A stretch of DNA of 64,000 bases, taken from NCBI RefSeq assembly GCF_022230955.1, contig NZ_JAKKFI010000059.1, forward strand, positions 1 through 64,000. Direction: 5' to 3'. Positions 17,711-25,948 of the stretch are shown here, piece by piece (positions within the stretch are counted from its first letter, which is position 1; the number at the start of each line of letters is the position of its first letter). The position numbers and the translations under genes were made by a program. This stretch comes from Micromonospora cabrerizensis (GTDB lineage: Bacteria; Actinomycetota; Actinomycetes; Mycobacteriales; Micromonosporaceae). The notes beneath the pieces are model-generated. The model saw only the letters and a program-made list of their open reading frames with translations, searched no databases and was not told the origin of the DNA.

Positions 17711-18636
17711 ACCGCAGCCGGTCCAAGCAAGAACCTGCTGGTCAGTGAGCCGCAATAGCCACTAATACCGGTGCCGCTCGTCGGATGCTCCAGTTAATTC
17801 GTCGGTACGGGTCTACCGCCCGGCACTAAGTGGTGAATCCCGGTCGGCGTCCGCGGCGAAAACATTCCGCCTGCGAATGCCGTACGCGGAAATGCGCGAC
17901 CCGCCTGATTGTTGCGGAAGGCCGCCGGCCGGGAATGGGAACGGGCTGGCCGTCTGTGCGACGGCCTGTGCCAGGGCGACACCGATGTCGGCCACTGACG
18001 ACACCGCAGGCGCGTGTCCCGGGGACGGCGAGGCTGCGACGCTGGCGTCGGCCGGACCGGTCGCAAGGGGTCGACGTCTTGGATCTCCGGTGCCACCGGA
18101 GCTGGTGCGCTCGGCTGCCGGCATCACCGGTAGGTCTGTGCTCGGAGAGCGCCCGCGCCGGGGCCAGTTCCCTGATCACCGCATCGACAAACATCCTCCC
18201 GCGTGTTCGACCCCACCCCCCGGAAGTTTCCCGCTACTCTCAGCCTTCGGTGGTACGTGGAGAGTGAGCTGCACCTGGGCGTCCTCGATGCACTGGGCGC
18301 ACGACGTCAGCCGAAAGCTCACCCCGAGCACCTCCGGTCGGCGCTACCCCGGGTCCGATGAGCCAGGGAATAGCGCGATTTGTCGCCTCTGGGTCAGCAA
18401 GGGCAAAGTTCCGAATCGCCGCCTTAGCTGGAAGCCGCACTATGTGCTGATGGGTGGTCCGGGATCGCGTTCCGTAGACGCTCCGTCTGCCACTTATTAC
18501 CAAGCGGTCACCTCAACCGGCCGGCTTGCCCGGTCGGCCATGCCGATCGGCCGTACGTGGGCTTTGCGGGTCGTTTCGACTGTGGCACGATCAGGGGCAC
18601 TGATTCTTGTTCTGACCCCCCGACAGGAGCACGCTG
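17711..18636. other. Gene-poor region, no confident gene
   Basis: These 926 bases have lower GC than their neighbours and no frame with consistent codon bias. A minus-strand frame of 104 codons (17813-18127) has partly gene-like codons around VADIGVALAQAVAQ but no ribosome site. A plus-strand frame ending at about 18360 reads LRWYVESELHLGVLDAL and could be the end of a lost gene. A promoter for the downstream peptide gene may lie at 18564-18591 (TTGCGG, 16 bases, CACGAT). Together with the adjacent hydrolase remnant this looks like eroded DNA. Confidence 0.5.
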
Positions 18637-18795
18637 ATGTTTGGACGGTCGCCGCGCCGCCTTCGCGCCGCCCTCGCGTTCGCGGCCGTGGTCGCGTTCG
18701 CGGGCGCCTTCTCTGGTCAAGCCAGTGATCTTCAGCTGTTCGACTACTCGTGGGGCGCGCCGGTCCTCGACAAGGGCGCCACCGTCGCCCGATAG
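18637..18795 (+). CDS. Small secreted peptide, 52 residues
   Basis: ATG 18637 follows an ACAGGAGC ribosome site by six bases. The product starts MFGRSPRRLRAALAFAAVVA, a classic Sec signal (Arg-rich n-region, hydrophobic core), with a likely cut after FSGQA or FAGA. The predicted mature peptide is about 30 residues, DLQLFDYSWGAPVLDKGATV and a final AR. No family is recognised. It ends 33 bases before the GGDEF-EAL gene, on the same strand and with no terminator between, so co-transcription is likely. Confidence 0.65.
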   Translation: MFGRSPRRLRAALAFAAVVAFAGAFSGQASDLQLFDYSWGAPVLDKGATVAR

Positions 18796-18828
18796 GCCCG
18801 GTTCCGCAACACCCAGCGAGGGAGCGGA

Positions 18829-21357
18829 ATGAAGGCTGGCACGCCCTCAGCCCGTAGATCCAATGAGCAGGCCTGGCTGATCACTGGACCTTTGGCTGTG
18901 CTGGCCATCGTCTGCTCGTTCGTCCTCGCGTTGGCTGGGCCGCCGCCTCCGGGCAACCTCTTCGGAGCGGTGGCCATCTTCGGTGTGATGGTGGCGACCA
19001 GCACCCAGGTGCTGCAAGTTGTCGTACGTCGGCAGGCGCTCGAAGTCATCGTCACCGAGATCCCGCTGGTCCTTGCCTTCTTCTACCTGCCGCCGTTGAC
19101 GGTCGTCCTGATCGCCGTCATGGCTGCGCTGGTCGGCCAGCTTCGTCGGCGCCTCAGCGCTCCGAAGGTCTGGTTCAATCTCGCCAGAACGGCCGGAGCC
19201 GCCTCGGCCGCGGGCGTTGTCCTCCTGGCGCTTCCTCCCGTCGAGGGCGTGGGCCCGAAGACGTGGGCCGTCCTCTTCGCCGTGGTCAGTGTCAACAGCT
19301 TGATCTCGTTGGCGGCGATCAGCGCTGTCATCACCCTGCTGCACGGGTGGCAGGCAGGGTGGGAGTTGATCCGTAACGCCCCTGCCCCGCAGGTGATCTG
19401 CGCAATCAATGCCGTCATCGGGCTGGTGATCCTGATGGCGATCGAATCCAACGTGTGGTCCGTGCTCCTGATCGCGGTGTTGGCGATCGCGGTCGTTCTG
19501 GTCTATCGCTCGTACGCTCAGTTCCTCCGCCAGCACCGCACGCTCGGCAGCATGTACGAGCTGACCCGGGCGATCAGCGAGAGTGGTCAGGAGGGCGGCC
19601 TGGTCGACGCGCTGCTGGACCGGGTCCGCGCGCTGATGCAGGCCGAGTACGCCACGCTCTGGCTGCCGGCCCAGGGACGCCACCCCGAGGTCCTGCTGAG
19701 TGCCCGCCTCGATGACCGTGGCCTGCTCGATGTCGCTCTAACTCCCTCCATCGTCCGCGAACGCGTCCGGCAGTCCGGCCGCACACTGGCCGCCGGACGA
19801 GCCTTCGACGATGACGATGACGTCCGTAGGGCGCTCGGCAAGCACCAGGTCAAAGACGTCATCGTGGTCCCACTGCGGTCCGGCCAGGCGGTGATCGGCA
19901 CCCTCGAAGTGGTCAACCGGCTCAGTGACGTCGGCCATTTCACGGCCGCTGACATCCCGGTCTTCGAAACCGTGGCCGCCCACGTCGCCGTTGCGTTGGA
20001 GAACTCGCGGCTGGTCGACCGGTTGCGGCACGACGCGTATCACGACACGTTGACGGGGCTGCCCAATCGGCGGCGGATCATCGGTGCGCTGGACGAGTCG
20101 GTCAAGATCCGCCTTCCCGGCGAGGTCGTGGCACTGCTGCTCTTCGATGTCGACGGGCTGCGCCAGGTCAACGAGTCTCTCGGTCACGCGGCCGGGGACA
20201 AGGTCCTCACCGAGGTCGCGAGCCGATTGCGGGCCAGCGCGCCCTCGTCGGCCCTTGTCGGCCGGGCGGGTGGGGACGAGTTCCTGGTGACGCTGCGGTT
20301 GGAGAGCGCGGAGGCGGCACTCGAGTTGGCCGCGCAACTACGCGACCAGATCCGCGACGAGATGGTCTTCGACGCGCTCACCCTGGACGTCAACACCGCT
20401 GTCGGGGTTGCCGTACACCCCGATCACGGCAGCGATGCGGCGACCCTGCTGCTGCGGGTCGACCTGGCGGCAACGGCGGCCAAGTCGGTGCCGGGCAGTG
20501 TGCAGCTGTTCAACCCCGCGCTGGAGTCCCGATCGCTGCGCCGGCTTGGTCTGGCCGGCGATCTGCGCCGAGCACTGGACGACGACGAGCTGGAGGTCTA
20601 CTTCCAGCCGAAGGTGACTCTGGGGGACCGGCGCCTGGTGGGTGTCGAGTGCCTGGCGCGGTGGGAGCACCCGACGCACGGCACTGTCGCTCCCGAGGAC
20701 TTCGTGGCGGTGGCCGAGCACACCGGCCAGTTGAGCCGCCTCACGGAGGTGGTGCTCCGCGAAGGGCTGCGCCGCAGCCGGGACTGGGCGCTGGCCGATC
20801 AGCCGCTGCCCATCGCGGTCAACCTCGCCGCCCGTACGCTCACCGACCAGCACTTCCCGGATCGGGTCCAGGAGCTGCTGACCGAGTACGGGGTGCCGGC
20901 ACAGCGGCTCACCCTGGAGATCACCGAGGCGGGCGTGCTGGACGGCACGGACCGGCCCATCCCGACGCTGCGGCGGCTGCGCGACCTCGGTGTGCGGTTG
21001 TCGGTGGACGACTTCGGCACCGGTGACTCGTCCCTGGCGCACCTGCGTCGGCTGCCGGTGCACGAGGTGAAGGTGGACCGGTCCTTCGTGCAGGGCATGG
21101 CGACCGACCCGGGGGACCTCGCGATCGTCAACGCCGTGGTGACCCTCTCGCAGCAGTTCGGCCTGGCGGTGGTCGCCGAGGGCGTGGAGAGCGAGTTGAC
21201 CCTGGAGCTTCTCCAGGACATCGGCTGTGAGATCGGGCAGGGCTTCCTGTTCAGCAGGCCGCTGCCGTACGAGCGGTTGGCCGCCTGGTTCGGTGCCCAG
21301 GTCGAGCCGGAGACGGTCGCCAACGGGGAGCTTCCGCGCCTGCGTGTCGTGCCCTGA
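18829..21357 (+). CDS. Bifunctional diguanylate cyclase/phosphodiesterase (TM-GAF-GGDEF-EAL)
   Basis: The 842-residue protein has six to seven transmembrane helices (about residues 17-225), a GAF-like domain (about 240-400), GGDEF (about 405-565) and EAL (about 575-825). The GGDEF motif is intact at 481-485 (GRAGGDEFLV). The inhibitory RxxD site that normally precedes it is not evident. The EAL motif reads ECL at 607-609 (GVECLARWEHP), while the other metal and catalytic motifs (LEITEAGVLD, DDFGTG from 727, DRSF, VVAEGVES) are present, so phosphodiesterase activity remains plausible. The ribosome site is GAGGGAGCGGA. It sets c-di-GMP levels, which in actinomycetes influence development. Confidence 0.92.
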   Translation: MKAGTPSARRSNEQAWLITGPLAVLAIVCSFVLALAGPPPPGNLFGAVAIFGVMVATSTQVLQVVVRRQALEVIVTEIPLVLAFFYLPPLTVVLIAVMAALVGQLRRRLSAPKVWFNLARTAGAASAAGVVLLALPPVEGVGPKTWAVLFAVVSVNSLISLAAISAVITLLHGWQAGWELIRNAPAPQVICAINAVIGLVILMAIESNVWSVLLIAVLAIAVVLVYRSYAQFLRQHRTLGSMYELTRAISESGQEGGLVDALLDRVRALMQAEYATLWLPAQGRHPEVLLSARLDDRGLLDVALTPSIVRERVRQSGRTLAAGRAFDDDDDVRRALGKHQVKDVIVVPLRSGQAVIGTLEVVNRLSDVGHFTAADIPVFETVAAHVAVALENSRLVDRLRHDAYHDTLTGLPNRRRIIGALDESVKIRLPGEVVALLLFDVDGLRQVNESLGHAAGDKVLTEVASRLRASAPSSALVGRAGGDEFLVTLRLESAEAALELAAQLRDQIRDEMVFDALTLDVNTAVGVAVHPDHGSDAATLLLRVDLAATAAKSVPGSVQLFNPALESRSLRRLGLAGDLRRALDDDELEVYFQPKVTLGDRRLVGVECLARWEHPTHGTVAPEDFVAVAEHTGQLSRLTEVVLREGLRRSRDWALADQPLPIAVNLAARTLTDQHFPDRVQELLTEYGVPAQRLTLEITEAGVLDGTDRPIPTLRRLRDLGVRLSVDDFGTGDSSLAHLRRLPVHEVKVDRSFVQGMATDPGDLAIVNAVVTLSQQFGLAVVAEGVESELTLELLQDIGCEIGQGFLFSRPLPYERLAAWFGAQVEPETVANGELPRLRVVP

Positions 21358-21388
21358 GCAGGGCCCGGACGATCACCGGGGATCCGAT

Positions 21389-21417
21389 TTCACCTGTCGA
21401 GCCGGGCCGTGTACTCT
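21389..21417 (+). promoter_or_regulatory. Promoter of tRNA-Thr/tRNA-Met
   Basis: TTCACC at 21389-21394, 17-base spacer, TACTCT at 21412-21417, 34 bases before tRNA-Thr. The same TACTCT -10 recurs before rplJ and rpsL. Confidence 0.6.
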
Positions 21418-21450
21418 TACTCCTGCGCGCCCCACGGGGAGATCGCGCAG

Positions 21451-21523
21451 GCCCCCTTAGCTCAGTCGGCAGAGCGTCTCCATGGTAAGGAGAAGGTCTA
21501 CGGTTCGATTCCGTAAGGGGGCT
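21451..21523 (+). tRNA. tRNA-Thr (GGT)
   Basis: Acceptor GCCCCCT pairs with AGGGGGC; the anticodon loop ATGGTAA gives GGT; the D arm is TAGCTCAGTCGGCAGAGC and the T loop GGTTCGATTCC. CCA is not encoded. Twenty-four bases separate it from tRNA-Met. Confidence 0.96.
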
Positions 21524-21547
21524 CGAGGGTTCAGCTGGACCCATCGC

Positions 21548-21620
21548 AGCGGTGTAGCTCAGATGGTAGAGCAAGCGGCTCATAATCGCTGTGTCGCCGG
21601 TTCAAGTCCGGCCACCGCTA
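21548..21620 (+). tRNA. tRNA-Met (CAT), elongator
   Basis: Acceptor AGCGGTG pairs with CACCGCT; the loop CTCATAA gives CAT; the T loop is GGTTCAAGTCC. The first acceptor pair A-T and the lack of three G-C pairs in the anticodon stem argue for elongator rather than initiator tRNA. Confidence 0.95.
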
Positions 21621-21754
21621 CTCTCGTCTTCCGGGCTCGTTGCCGGTGGTCGTAAGAAAATGGGCGCTTCTGGCGCCCACTTTGCATGTCCGCGCTGTCA
21701 GCGTCTAGGCTGGCGCGTCGTAGTTGTTTCCGTTAGCGAGGAAGGCACTCCGCC

Positions 21755-21922
21755 GTGGCGAAGGCTACCGATGTCCGGCCGAAGATCACTTTGGCGTGTG
21801 TGGAGTGCAAGGAGCGCAACTACATCACGCGCAAGAACCGGCGCAACGACCCCGACCGCATCGAGCTGAAGAAGTTCTGCCCGCGCGACGGTCGGCACAC
21901 GGTCCACCGCGAGACCCGCTGA
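21755..21922 (+). CDS. rpmG: 50S ribosomal protein L33
   Basis: The 55-residue protein starts at GTG 21755 after [29 protein letters not shown] and the end HRETR are diagnostic. The first zinc pair CVEC is present, but the second reads CPRD, so one of the four ligands is replaced by Asp. In mycobacteria L33 also precedes hadABC, tRNA-Trp and secE, matching this layout. Confidence 0.95.
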   Translation: MAKATDVRPKITLACVECKERNYITRKNRRNDPDRIELKKFCPRDGRHTVHRETR

Positions 21923-21961
21923 CCTGTGGCCGGCCTCGCGCCGGCCGCTGTCGAAGCTTTT

Positions 21962-22024
21962 CAATCGCCGATCTGACCGGTCTGGCGCGGCTCCGCCGCC
22001 GCCTGCCGACCAGATCGGCGATTG
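21962..22024 (+). terminator. Long-loop hairpin after rpmG
   Basis: CAATCGCCGATCTG at 21962-21975 is perfectly complementary to CAGATCGGCGATTG at 22011-22024, followed by TGCTTT. A GC-rich inner hairpin fills the loop. It is a probable rpmG terminator, ending just before the hadA -10 hexamer. Confidence 0.5.
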
Positions 22025-22047
22025 TGCTTTCCGTGTAGGTTCGCGGC

Positions 22048-22494
22048 ATGTCTCTGGACCCTTCCTTCGTCGGCCGGACCTATCCGCCGACCGCCCCCTA
22101 CCAGGTGGGCCGAGAAAAGATCCGTGAGTTCGCCGGTGCCATCGGCGCCACCGACCCGGCTCACCACGACCCGGAGGCCGCTCGGGCGCTGGGCCACTCC
22201 GACGTGGTGGCCCCGCCGACCTTTCCGGTGATCATCACGATGGCCGCGAGCAGCCAGATCATCGAGGACCCGGCCCTGGGCGTGGACTACAGCCGCGTGG
22301 TGCACGGCGACCAGCGGTTCGCGTACACCCGGCCGGTCGTCGCCGGCGACGAGCTGGTCTGCACGAACACCATCGAGGATGTCAGCACCCGGGGCGGGCA
22401 CGGCTTCCTGACCACCCGCACCGACGTGAGCACCGTCGGCGGGGATCCGGTCGTCTCCGTCTGGGCCAAGTACGTCGTACGCGGGGAGGCCTGA
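22048..22494 (+). CDS. hadA: (3R)-hydroxyacyl-ACP dehydratase subunit HadA (UPF0336/MaoC-like)
   Basis: The 148-residue hot-dog-fold protein begins at ATG 22048. TAGGTT at 22036-22041 lies six bases upstream and there is no ribosome site, suggesting a leaderless start. The sequence shows FVGRTYPPTAPYQVGREKIR, the VVAPPTFPVII segment and HGDQRFAYTRPVVAGDEL, typical of the substrate-binding HadA/C-type subunit without catalytic Asp-His. It pairs with hadB to dehydrate fatty acyl chains in FAS II. In mycobacteria the complex serves mycolate synthesis; here, outside mycolic-acid bacteria, the fatty acid role is inferred. Confidence 0.88.
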   Translation: MSLDPSFVGRTYPPTAPYQVGREKIREFAGAIGATDPAHHDPEAARALGHSDVVAPPTFPVIITMAASSQIIEDPALGVDYSRVVHGDQRFAYTRPVVAGDELVCTNTIEDVSTRGGHGFLTTRTDVSTVGGDPVVSVWAKYVVRGEA

Positions 22495-22495
22495 G

Positions 22496-22888
22496 ATGGA
22501 GCTGCCAGCACAGACGTTCCGGGTGACCCGCGCGGACCTGGTCCGCTATGCCGGTGCCTCGGGCGACTTCAACCCGATCCACTGGAGTGACCGGGTCGCG
22601 ACCAAGGTCGGTCTGCCCGGGGTGATCGCCCACGGCATGTTCACCATGGCGTTGGTCGGCCGGGCGATCACCGAGTGGGCCGGGGCACCGGACGCGGTGG
22701 TCGAGTACGGGGTCCGTTTCACCCGGCCCGTGGTCGTCCCCGACGACGACCAGGGGACCGAGATCGAGGTCACCGCGCGGGTCCGTGAGGTGACCGAGGA
22801 CGGCCTGACCCGAATCGATGTGACCGCGGTCTGCGGGGGCGAGAAGGTGCTCTCACAGGCCCGGGCGACCATCCGTTCGACCCGCTGA
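22496..22888 (+). CDS. hadB: (3R)-hydroxyacyl-ACP dehydratase subunit HadB (MaoC family)
   Basis: The 130-residue catalytic partner starts one base after the hadA stop. YAGASGDFNPIHWSDRVATK is the hydratase-2 motif with the catalytic Asp and His, followed by GLPGVIAHGMFTMALVGRAI. Only one catalytic-partner gene is found; no hadC follows before tRNA-Trp, unlike mycobacteria. Confidence 0.9.
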   Translation: MELPAQTFRVTRADLVRYAGASGDFNPIHWSDRVATKVGLPGVIAHGMFTMALVGRAITEWAGAPDAVVEYGVRFTRPVVVPDDDQGTEIEVTARVREVTEDGLTRIDVTAVCGGEKVLSQARATIRSTR

Positions 22889-22920
22889 CCGCTCCCCGCC
22901 ACGCGTGGCGGGGAGACCGG

Positions 22921-22950
22921 TTGGGAAAGTCGGGTGGCTACCCGTACACT
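22921..22950 (+). promoter_or_regulatory. Promoter upstream of tRNA-Trp/secE
   Basis: TTGGGA at 22921-22926, 18-base spacer, TACACT at 22945-22950. It could drive tRNA-Trp with secE-nusG downstream, since no terminator lies between the tRNA and secE. Confidence 0.55.
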
Positions 22951-23017
22951 GGTCCGCCGTGGGGCAAGTGACCCCTGCTCGGTCGTCTGTGACCGCGTGG
23001 GGCGAGTGTTGCCGCAT

Positions 23018-23090
<73 letters not shown>

Positions 23091-23302
23091 CGCCTCAGGC
23101 CTGACCGTTCCCGTGGGTCGCGCCGCCAGCATGGCGGCGTCCGGCCCGTGGTGGTGGCATCGGCGGGGTGGTCCGAGGCAATCGGGCCCTCCGGGTGATC
23201 CACCGGCCGCGGCCCGTCGCGGGACGGTTGGGTTCGGCCGGCGTGACCAGCGCCGCGTACGCCGCTCGGCGTGCGACCCCAGATTCCGCGACGGAGGGCG
23301 AA

Positions 23303-23692
23303 GTGGCCGACAACAAGCGGCGCGACGACGACGGCGACGATCGTCTTGACGACGAGATCGTCGACGACGTGGCCGACGACGACGCCTCCGGCGCGGACGA
23401 GCCGGTTTCCCGGGGAGGCACCGCCACGCGGTCCCGTGCCCGGGCGGAGTCGGCGGACAGTCGGCCGACCACCCGGTCGGAAACGGGTCGGGTGGGCGTG
23501 TTCGGCCGCATCGCCCGTTTCTTCCGCGAGGTCGTAGCCGAACTGCGTAAGGTCATCTGGCCGACCCGCAAGGAGTTGCTGACCTATACCGCCGTGGTGG
23601 TGGCGTTCGTCGCGGTGATGCTGACGATCGTCGGCGTGCTGGACTTCGGCTTCGCCAAGGTCGTGCTGTTTGTCTTTGGCAACTCGGACTGA
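23303..23692 (+). CDS. secE: Preprotein translocase subunit SecE
   Basis: The 129-residue protein starts at GTG 23303 after GGAGGGCGAA. In-frame codons upstream to 23168 are unlike coding sequence. An Asp/Arg-rich N-terminal extension of about 70 residues precedes the conserved amphipathic helix FFREVVAELRKVIWPTRKEL and a single C-terminal transmembrane helix. SecE clamps SecY. secY lies 30 kb downstream. Confidence 0.95.
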   Translation: MADNKRRDDDGDDRLDDEIVDDVADDDASGADEPVSRGGTATRSRARAESADSRPTTRSETGRVGVFGRIARFFREVVAELRKVIWPTRKELLTYTAVVVAFVAVMLTIVGVLDFGFAKVVLFVFGNSD

Positions 23693-23731
23693 CCGGCTGC
23701 CTTCAGCCGATAGTGACGGAAGTGAGCGAGC

Positions 23732-24454
23732 GTGCCTGAGTACGACGAGACCGCCGGACCGGTGGACGAGCAGTCCACGGTCGCGACGGCGGCTGGTGAC
23801 GAGTCGGTTGAGGCCGCCAGCGAGCCGGAGTTCCCAACGACCGAGCCCGCACCGGACGAGGAGTACGACGCAGTCGCCGAGCTGCGGCAGAAGCTGCGCT
23901 ACGCACCGGGTGACTGGTACGTGGTGCACTCCTACGCCGGCTACGAGAACAAGGTCAAGACCAACCTCGAGACCCGGATCACGAGCCTCGACATGGAGGA
24001 CTTCATCTACCAGGTCGAGGTGCCGACCCGGGAAGAGGTCGAGGTCAAGAACGGTAAGCGTTCCCAGATCCAGGCGAAGGTCTTCCCGGGCTACATCCTG
24101 GTCCGGATGGAGCTGACCGCCGAGTCGTACTCCTGTGTCCGTAACACCCCGGGCGTGACCGGCTTCGTCGGCGCGACCGACCGGGCCGACCGGCCCGCCC
24201 CGCTCTCCCTCGACGAGGTGCTGAAGTGGCTGGCGCCGGCCGTCGAGACCGAGCAGAAGAAGTCGAAGCCGGAGATCAAGGTCCTCGACTTCGAGGTGGG
24301 CGACTCCGTCACCGTCACCGACGGCGCGTTCGCATCGCTGCCGGCCACCATCAGCGAGATCAACGCCGACCAGCAGAAGCTCAAGGTGCTGGTGTCGATC
24401 TTCGGTCGCGAGACCCCGGTGGAGCTCAACTTCAACCAGGTCGCCAAGATCTGA
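23732..24454 (+). CDS. nusG: Transcription termination/antitermination protein NusG
   Basis: The 240-residue factor has an acidic N-terminal extension of about 58 residues found in actinobacteria, then the NGN domain ([41 protein letters not shown]) and a C-terminal KOW domain ([20 protein letters not shown]). It couples RNA polymerase to Rho or the ribosome. It follows secE by 39 bases and is ended by a strong hairpin. Confidence 0.96.
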   Translation: MPEYDETAGPVDEQSTVATAAGDESVEAASEPEFPTTEPAPDEEYDAVAELRQKLRYAPGDWYVVHSYAGYENKVKTNLETRITSLDMEDFIYQVEVPTREEVEVKNGKRSQIQAKVFPGYILVRMELTAESYSCVRNTPGVTGFVGATDRADRPAPLSLDEVLKWLAPAVETEQKKSKPEIKVLDFEVGDSVTVTDGAFASLPATISEINADQQKLKVLVSIFGRETPVELNFNQVAKI

Positions 24455-24459
24455 CTGGT

Positions 24460-24490
24460 CGTCGGCGGCGGGCCCGGCCCGCCGCCGACG
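24460..24490 (+). terminator. Terminator after nusG
   Basis: CGTCGGCGGCGGGC at 24460-24473 pairs perfectly with GCCCGCCGCCGACG at 24477-24490 with a three-base loop. It starts six bases past the nusG stop and separates secE-nusG from rplK. Confidence 0.7.
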
Positions 24491-24543
24491 TCGCGTTAGC
24501 CCTCCCGCTCGACCTCGGCGGACGAGTGGGCTGCGGCCTGCGC

Positions 24544-24549
24544 TACTCT
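24544..24549 (+). promoter_or_regulatory. Probable -10 box of rplK-rplA
   Basis: TACTCT lies 92 bases before rplK, identical to the -10 of the rplJ and rpsL promoters. No good -35 is seen 16-19 bases upstream, so support is by similarity only. Confidence 0.4.
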
Positions 24550-24640
24550 TGAATGTCGCCGCTGTCGCACCGCGCTGACCGTGCGCGCTCCGAGGGCGGC
24601 GACAGCCGCATTTTCCCAGCTCCAAGCCCCAGGAAGTGAC

Positions 24641-25072
24641 ATGCCTCCGAAGAAGAAGCTCGTCAAGACGTTCACGCTTCAGCTGCCGGCGGGCCAGGCC
24701 ACGCCGGCGCCGCCGGTCGGCCCCGCGCTCGGCCAGCACGGCGTCAACATCATGGAGTTCTGCAAGTCCTACAACTCGCAGACCGAGTCCCAGCGGGGCG
24801 ACATCGTCCCCGCCGAGATCAGCGTCTACGAGGACCGGTCCTTCACCTTCGTGCTGAAGACCCCGCCCGCTGCCCGGCTGCTGATCAAGGCCGCCGGTGT
24901 GCAGAAGGGCTCGGGTGTTCCGCAGGCCGAGAAGGTCGGCTCGGTCAGCCGCGCCCAGCTGCGTGAGATCGCCGAGAAGAAGATGGCCGACCTCAACGCC
25001 AACGACCTGGCCCAGGCCGAGAAGATCATCGCCGGCACCGCCCGGTCGATGGGCATCACCGTCAACGACTGA
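24641..25072 (+). CDS. rplK: 50S ribosomal protein L11
   Basis: The 143-residue protein starts at ATG 24641 after [30 protein letters not shown] and the Pro-rich N-terminal switch region, the GTPase-centre RNA-binding C-domain ([20 protein letters not shown]) and the end GTARSMGI are standard. It binds the 23S GTPase centre with L10-L12, the site of thiopeptide action. Confidence 0.97.
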   Translation: MPPKKKLVKTFTLQLPAGQATPAPPVGPALGQHGVNIMEFCKSYNSQTESQRGDIVPAEISVYEDRSFTFVLKTPPAARLLIKAAGVQKGSGVPQAEKVGSVSRAQLREIAEKKMADLNANDLAQAEKIIAGTARSMGITVND

Positions 25073-25151
25073 CGTCGGCCCCGGCCTTCGACCCAAACCG
25101 TGGGAGGGCTCGCGCCGAGCGGCCCGCCAGAGACCACAGGAGTAATCAGCA

Positions 25152-25868
25152 ATGCAGCGCAGCAAGAGCTACCGCAAGGCCGCCGATGTCATCGACCGGT
25201 CGAAGCTCTACACCCCCACCGAGGCCGTGAAGCTGGCCAAGGAGACCACCAACGTCAAGTTCGACGCCACGGTCGAGGTCGCCATGCGCCTCGGCGTCGA
25301 CCCCCGCAAGGCGGACCAGATGGTCCGCGGCGTGGTCAACCTGCCGCACGGCACCGGTAAGACCGCCCGCGTGATCGTGTTCGCCAGCGGCGCGAAGGCC
25401 GAAGAGGCCGCCGCCGCGGGTGCCGACGAGGTGGGCACCGACGAGCTGGTCGCCCGGATCCAGGGTGGTTGGCTGGACTTCGACGCGGCGATCGCCACGC
25501 CGGACCAGATGGCCAAGATCGGCCGGATCGCGCGGATCCTGGGCCCGCGCGGTCTCATGCCGAACCCGAAGACCGGCACGGTGACCATGGACGTCACCAA
25601 GGCGGTGCAGGACATCAAGGGCGGCAAGATCACCTTCCGGGTGGACAAGCACTCCAACCTGCACCTGATCATCGGCAAGGCCTCCTTCACGGAGACCCAG
25701 CTGGTGGACAACTACGCCGCGGTGCTCGACGAGGTGCTGCGCGCCAAGCCGTCCGCCGCCAAGGGCAAGTACCTCCGCAAGGTCATCCTGACCACCACGA
25801 TGGGCCCGGGCGTCCCGGTCGACCCGAACCTGGTGAAGAACCTCCGGGAGGACCAGGCCGAGGCCTGA
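25152..25868 (+). CDS. rplA: 50S ribosomal protein L1
   Basis: The 238-residue L1-stalk protein shows [20 protein letters not shown], the insertion domain [20 protein letters not shown], the signature [18 protein letters not shown] and [20 protein letters not shown]. It follows rplK by 79 bases and ends the transcription unit at the hairpin 25887-25920. L1 often autoregulates its own mRNA; no clear L1 site was identified here. Confidence 0.97.
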   Translation: MQRSKSYRKAADVIDRSKLYTPTEAVKLAKETTNVKFDATVEVAMRLGVDPRKADQMVRGVVNLPHGTGKTARVIVFASGAKAEEAAAAGADEVGTDELVARIQGGWLDFDAAIATPDQMAKIGRIARILGPRGLMPNPKTGTVTMDVTKAVQDIKGGKITFRVDKHSNLHLIIGKASFTETQLVDNYAAVLDEVLRAKPSAAKGKYLRKVILTTTMGPGVPVDPNLVKNLREDQAEA

Positions 25869-25886
25869 GCCGACAGTTCCGCTCCG

Positions 25887-25920
25887 CCGGGGCGCCGCCA
25901 CGACTGTGGCGGCGCCCCGG
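25887..25920 (+). terminator. Terminator after rplA
   Basis: Perfect 15-bp stem (CCGGGGCGCCGCCAC with GTGGCGGCGCCCCGG) and a GACT loop. It isolates rplKA from the following ABC transporter pair. Confidence 0.75.
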
Positions 25921-25948
25921 CGCGTCTGCGATGTGGCAGGCTCGGCCC

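Noticed and set aside
17813..18127. A 104-codon minus-strand gene
   Set aside because: Some gene-like codons but no ribosome site, no family and rare codons at both ends; noted only within the region entry.
17877..18728. A 283-codon plus-strand frame through the gene-poor region
   Set aside because: No codon bias, no ribosome site, and it overlaps the well-supported small secreted peptide gene in another frame.
24544..24549. A full promoter for rplK
   Set aside because: A convincing -35 could not be found at suitable spacing, so only the -10 box was listed with low confidence.
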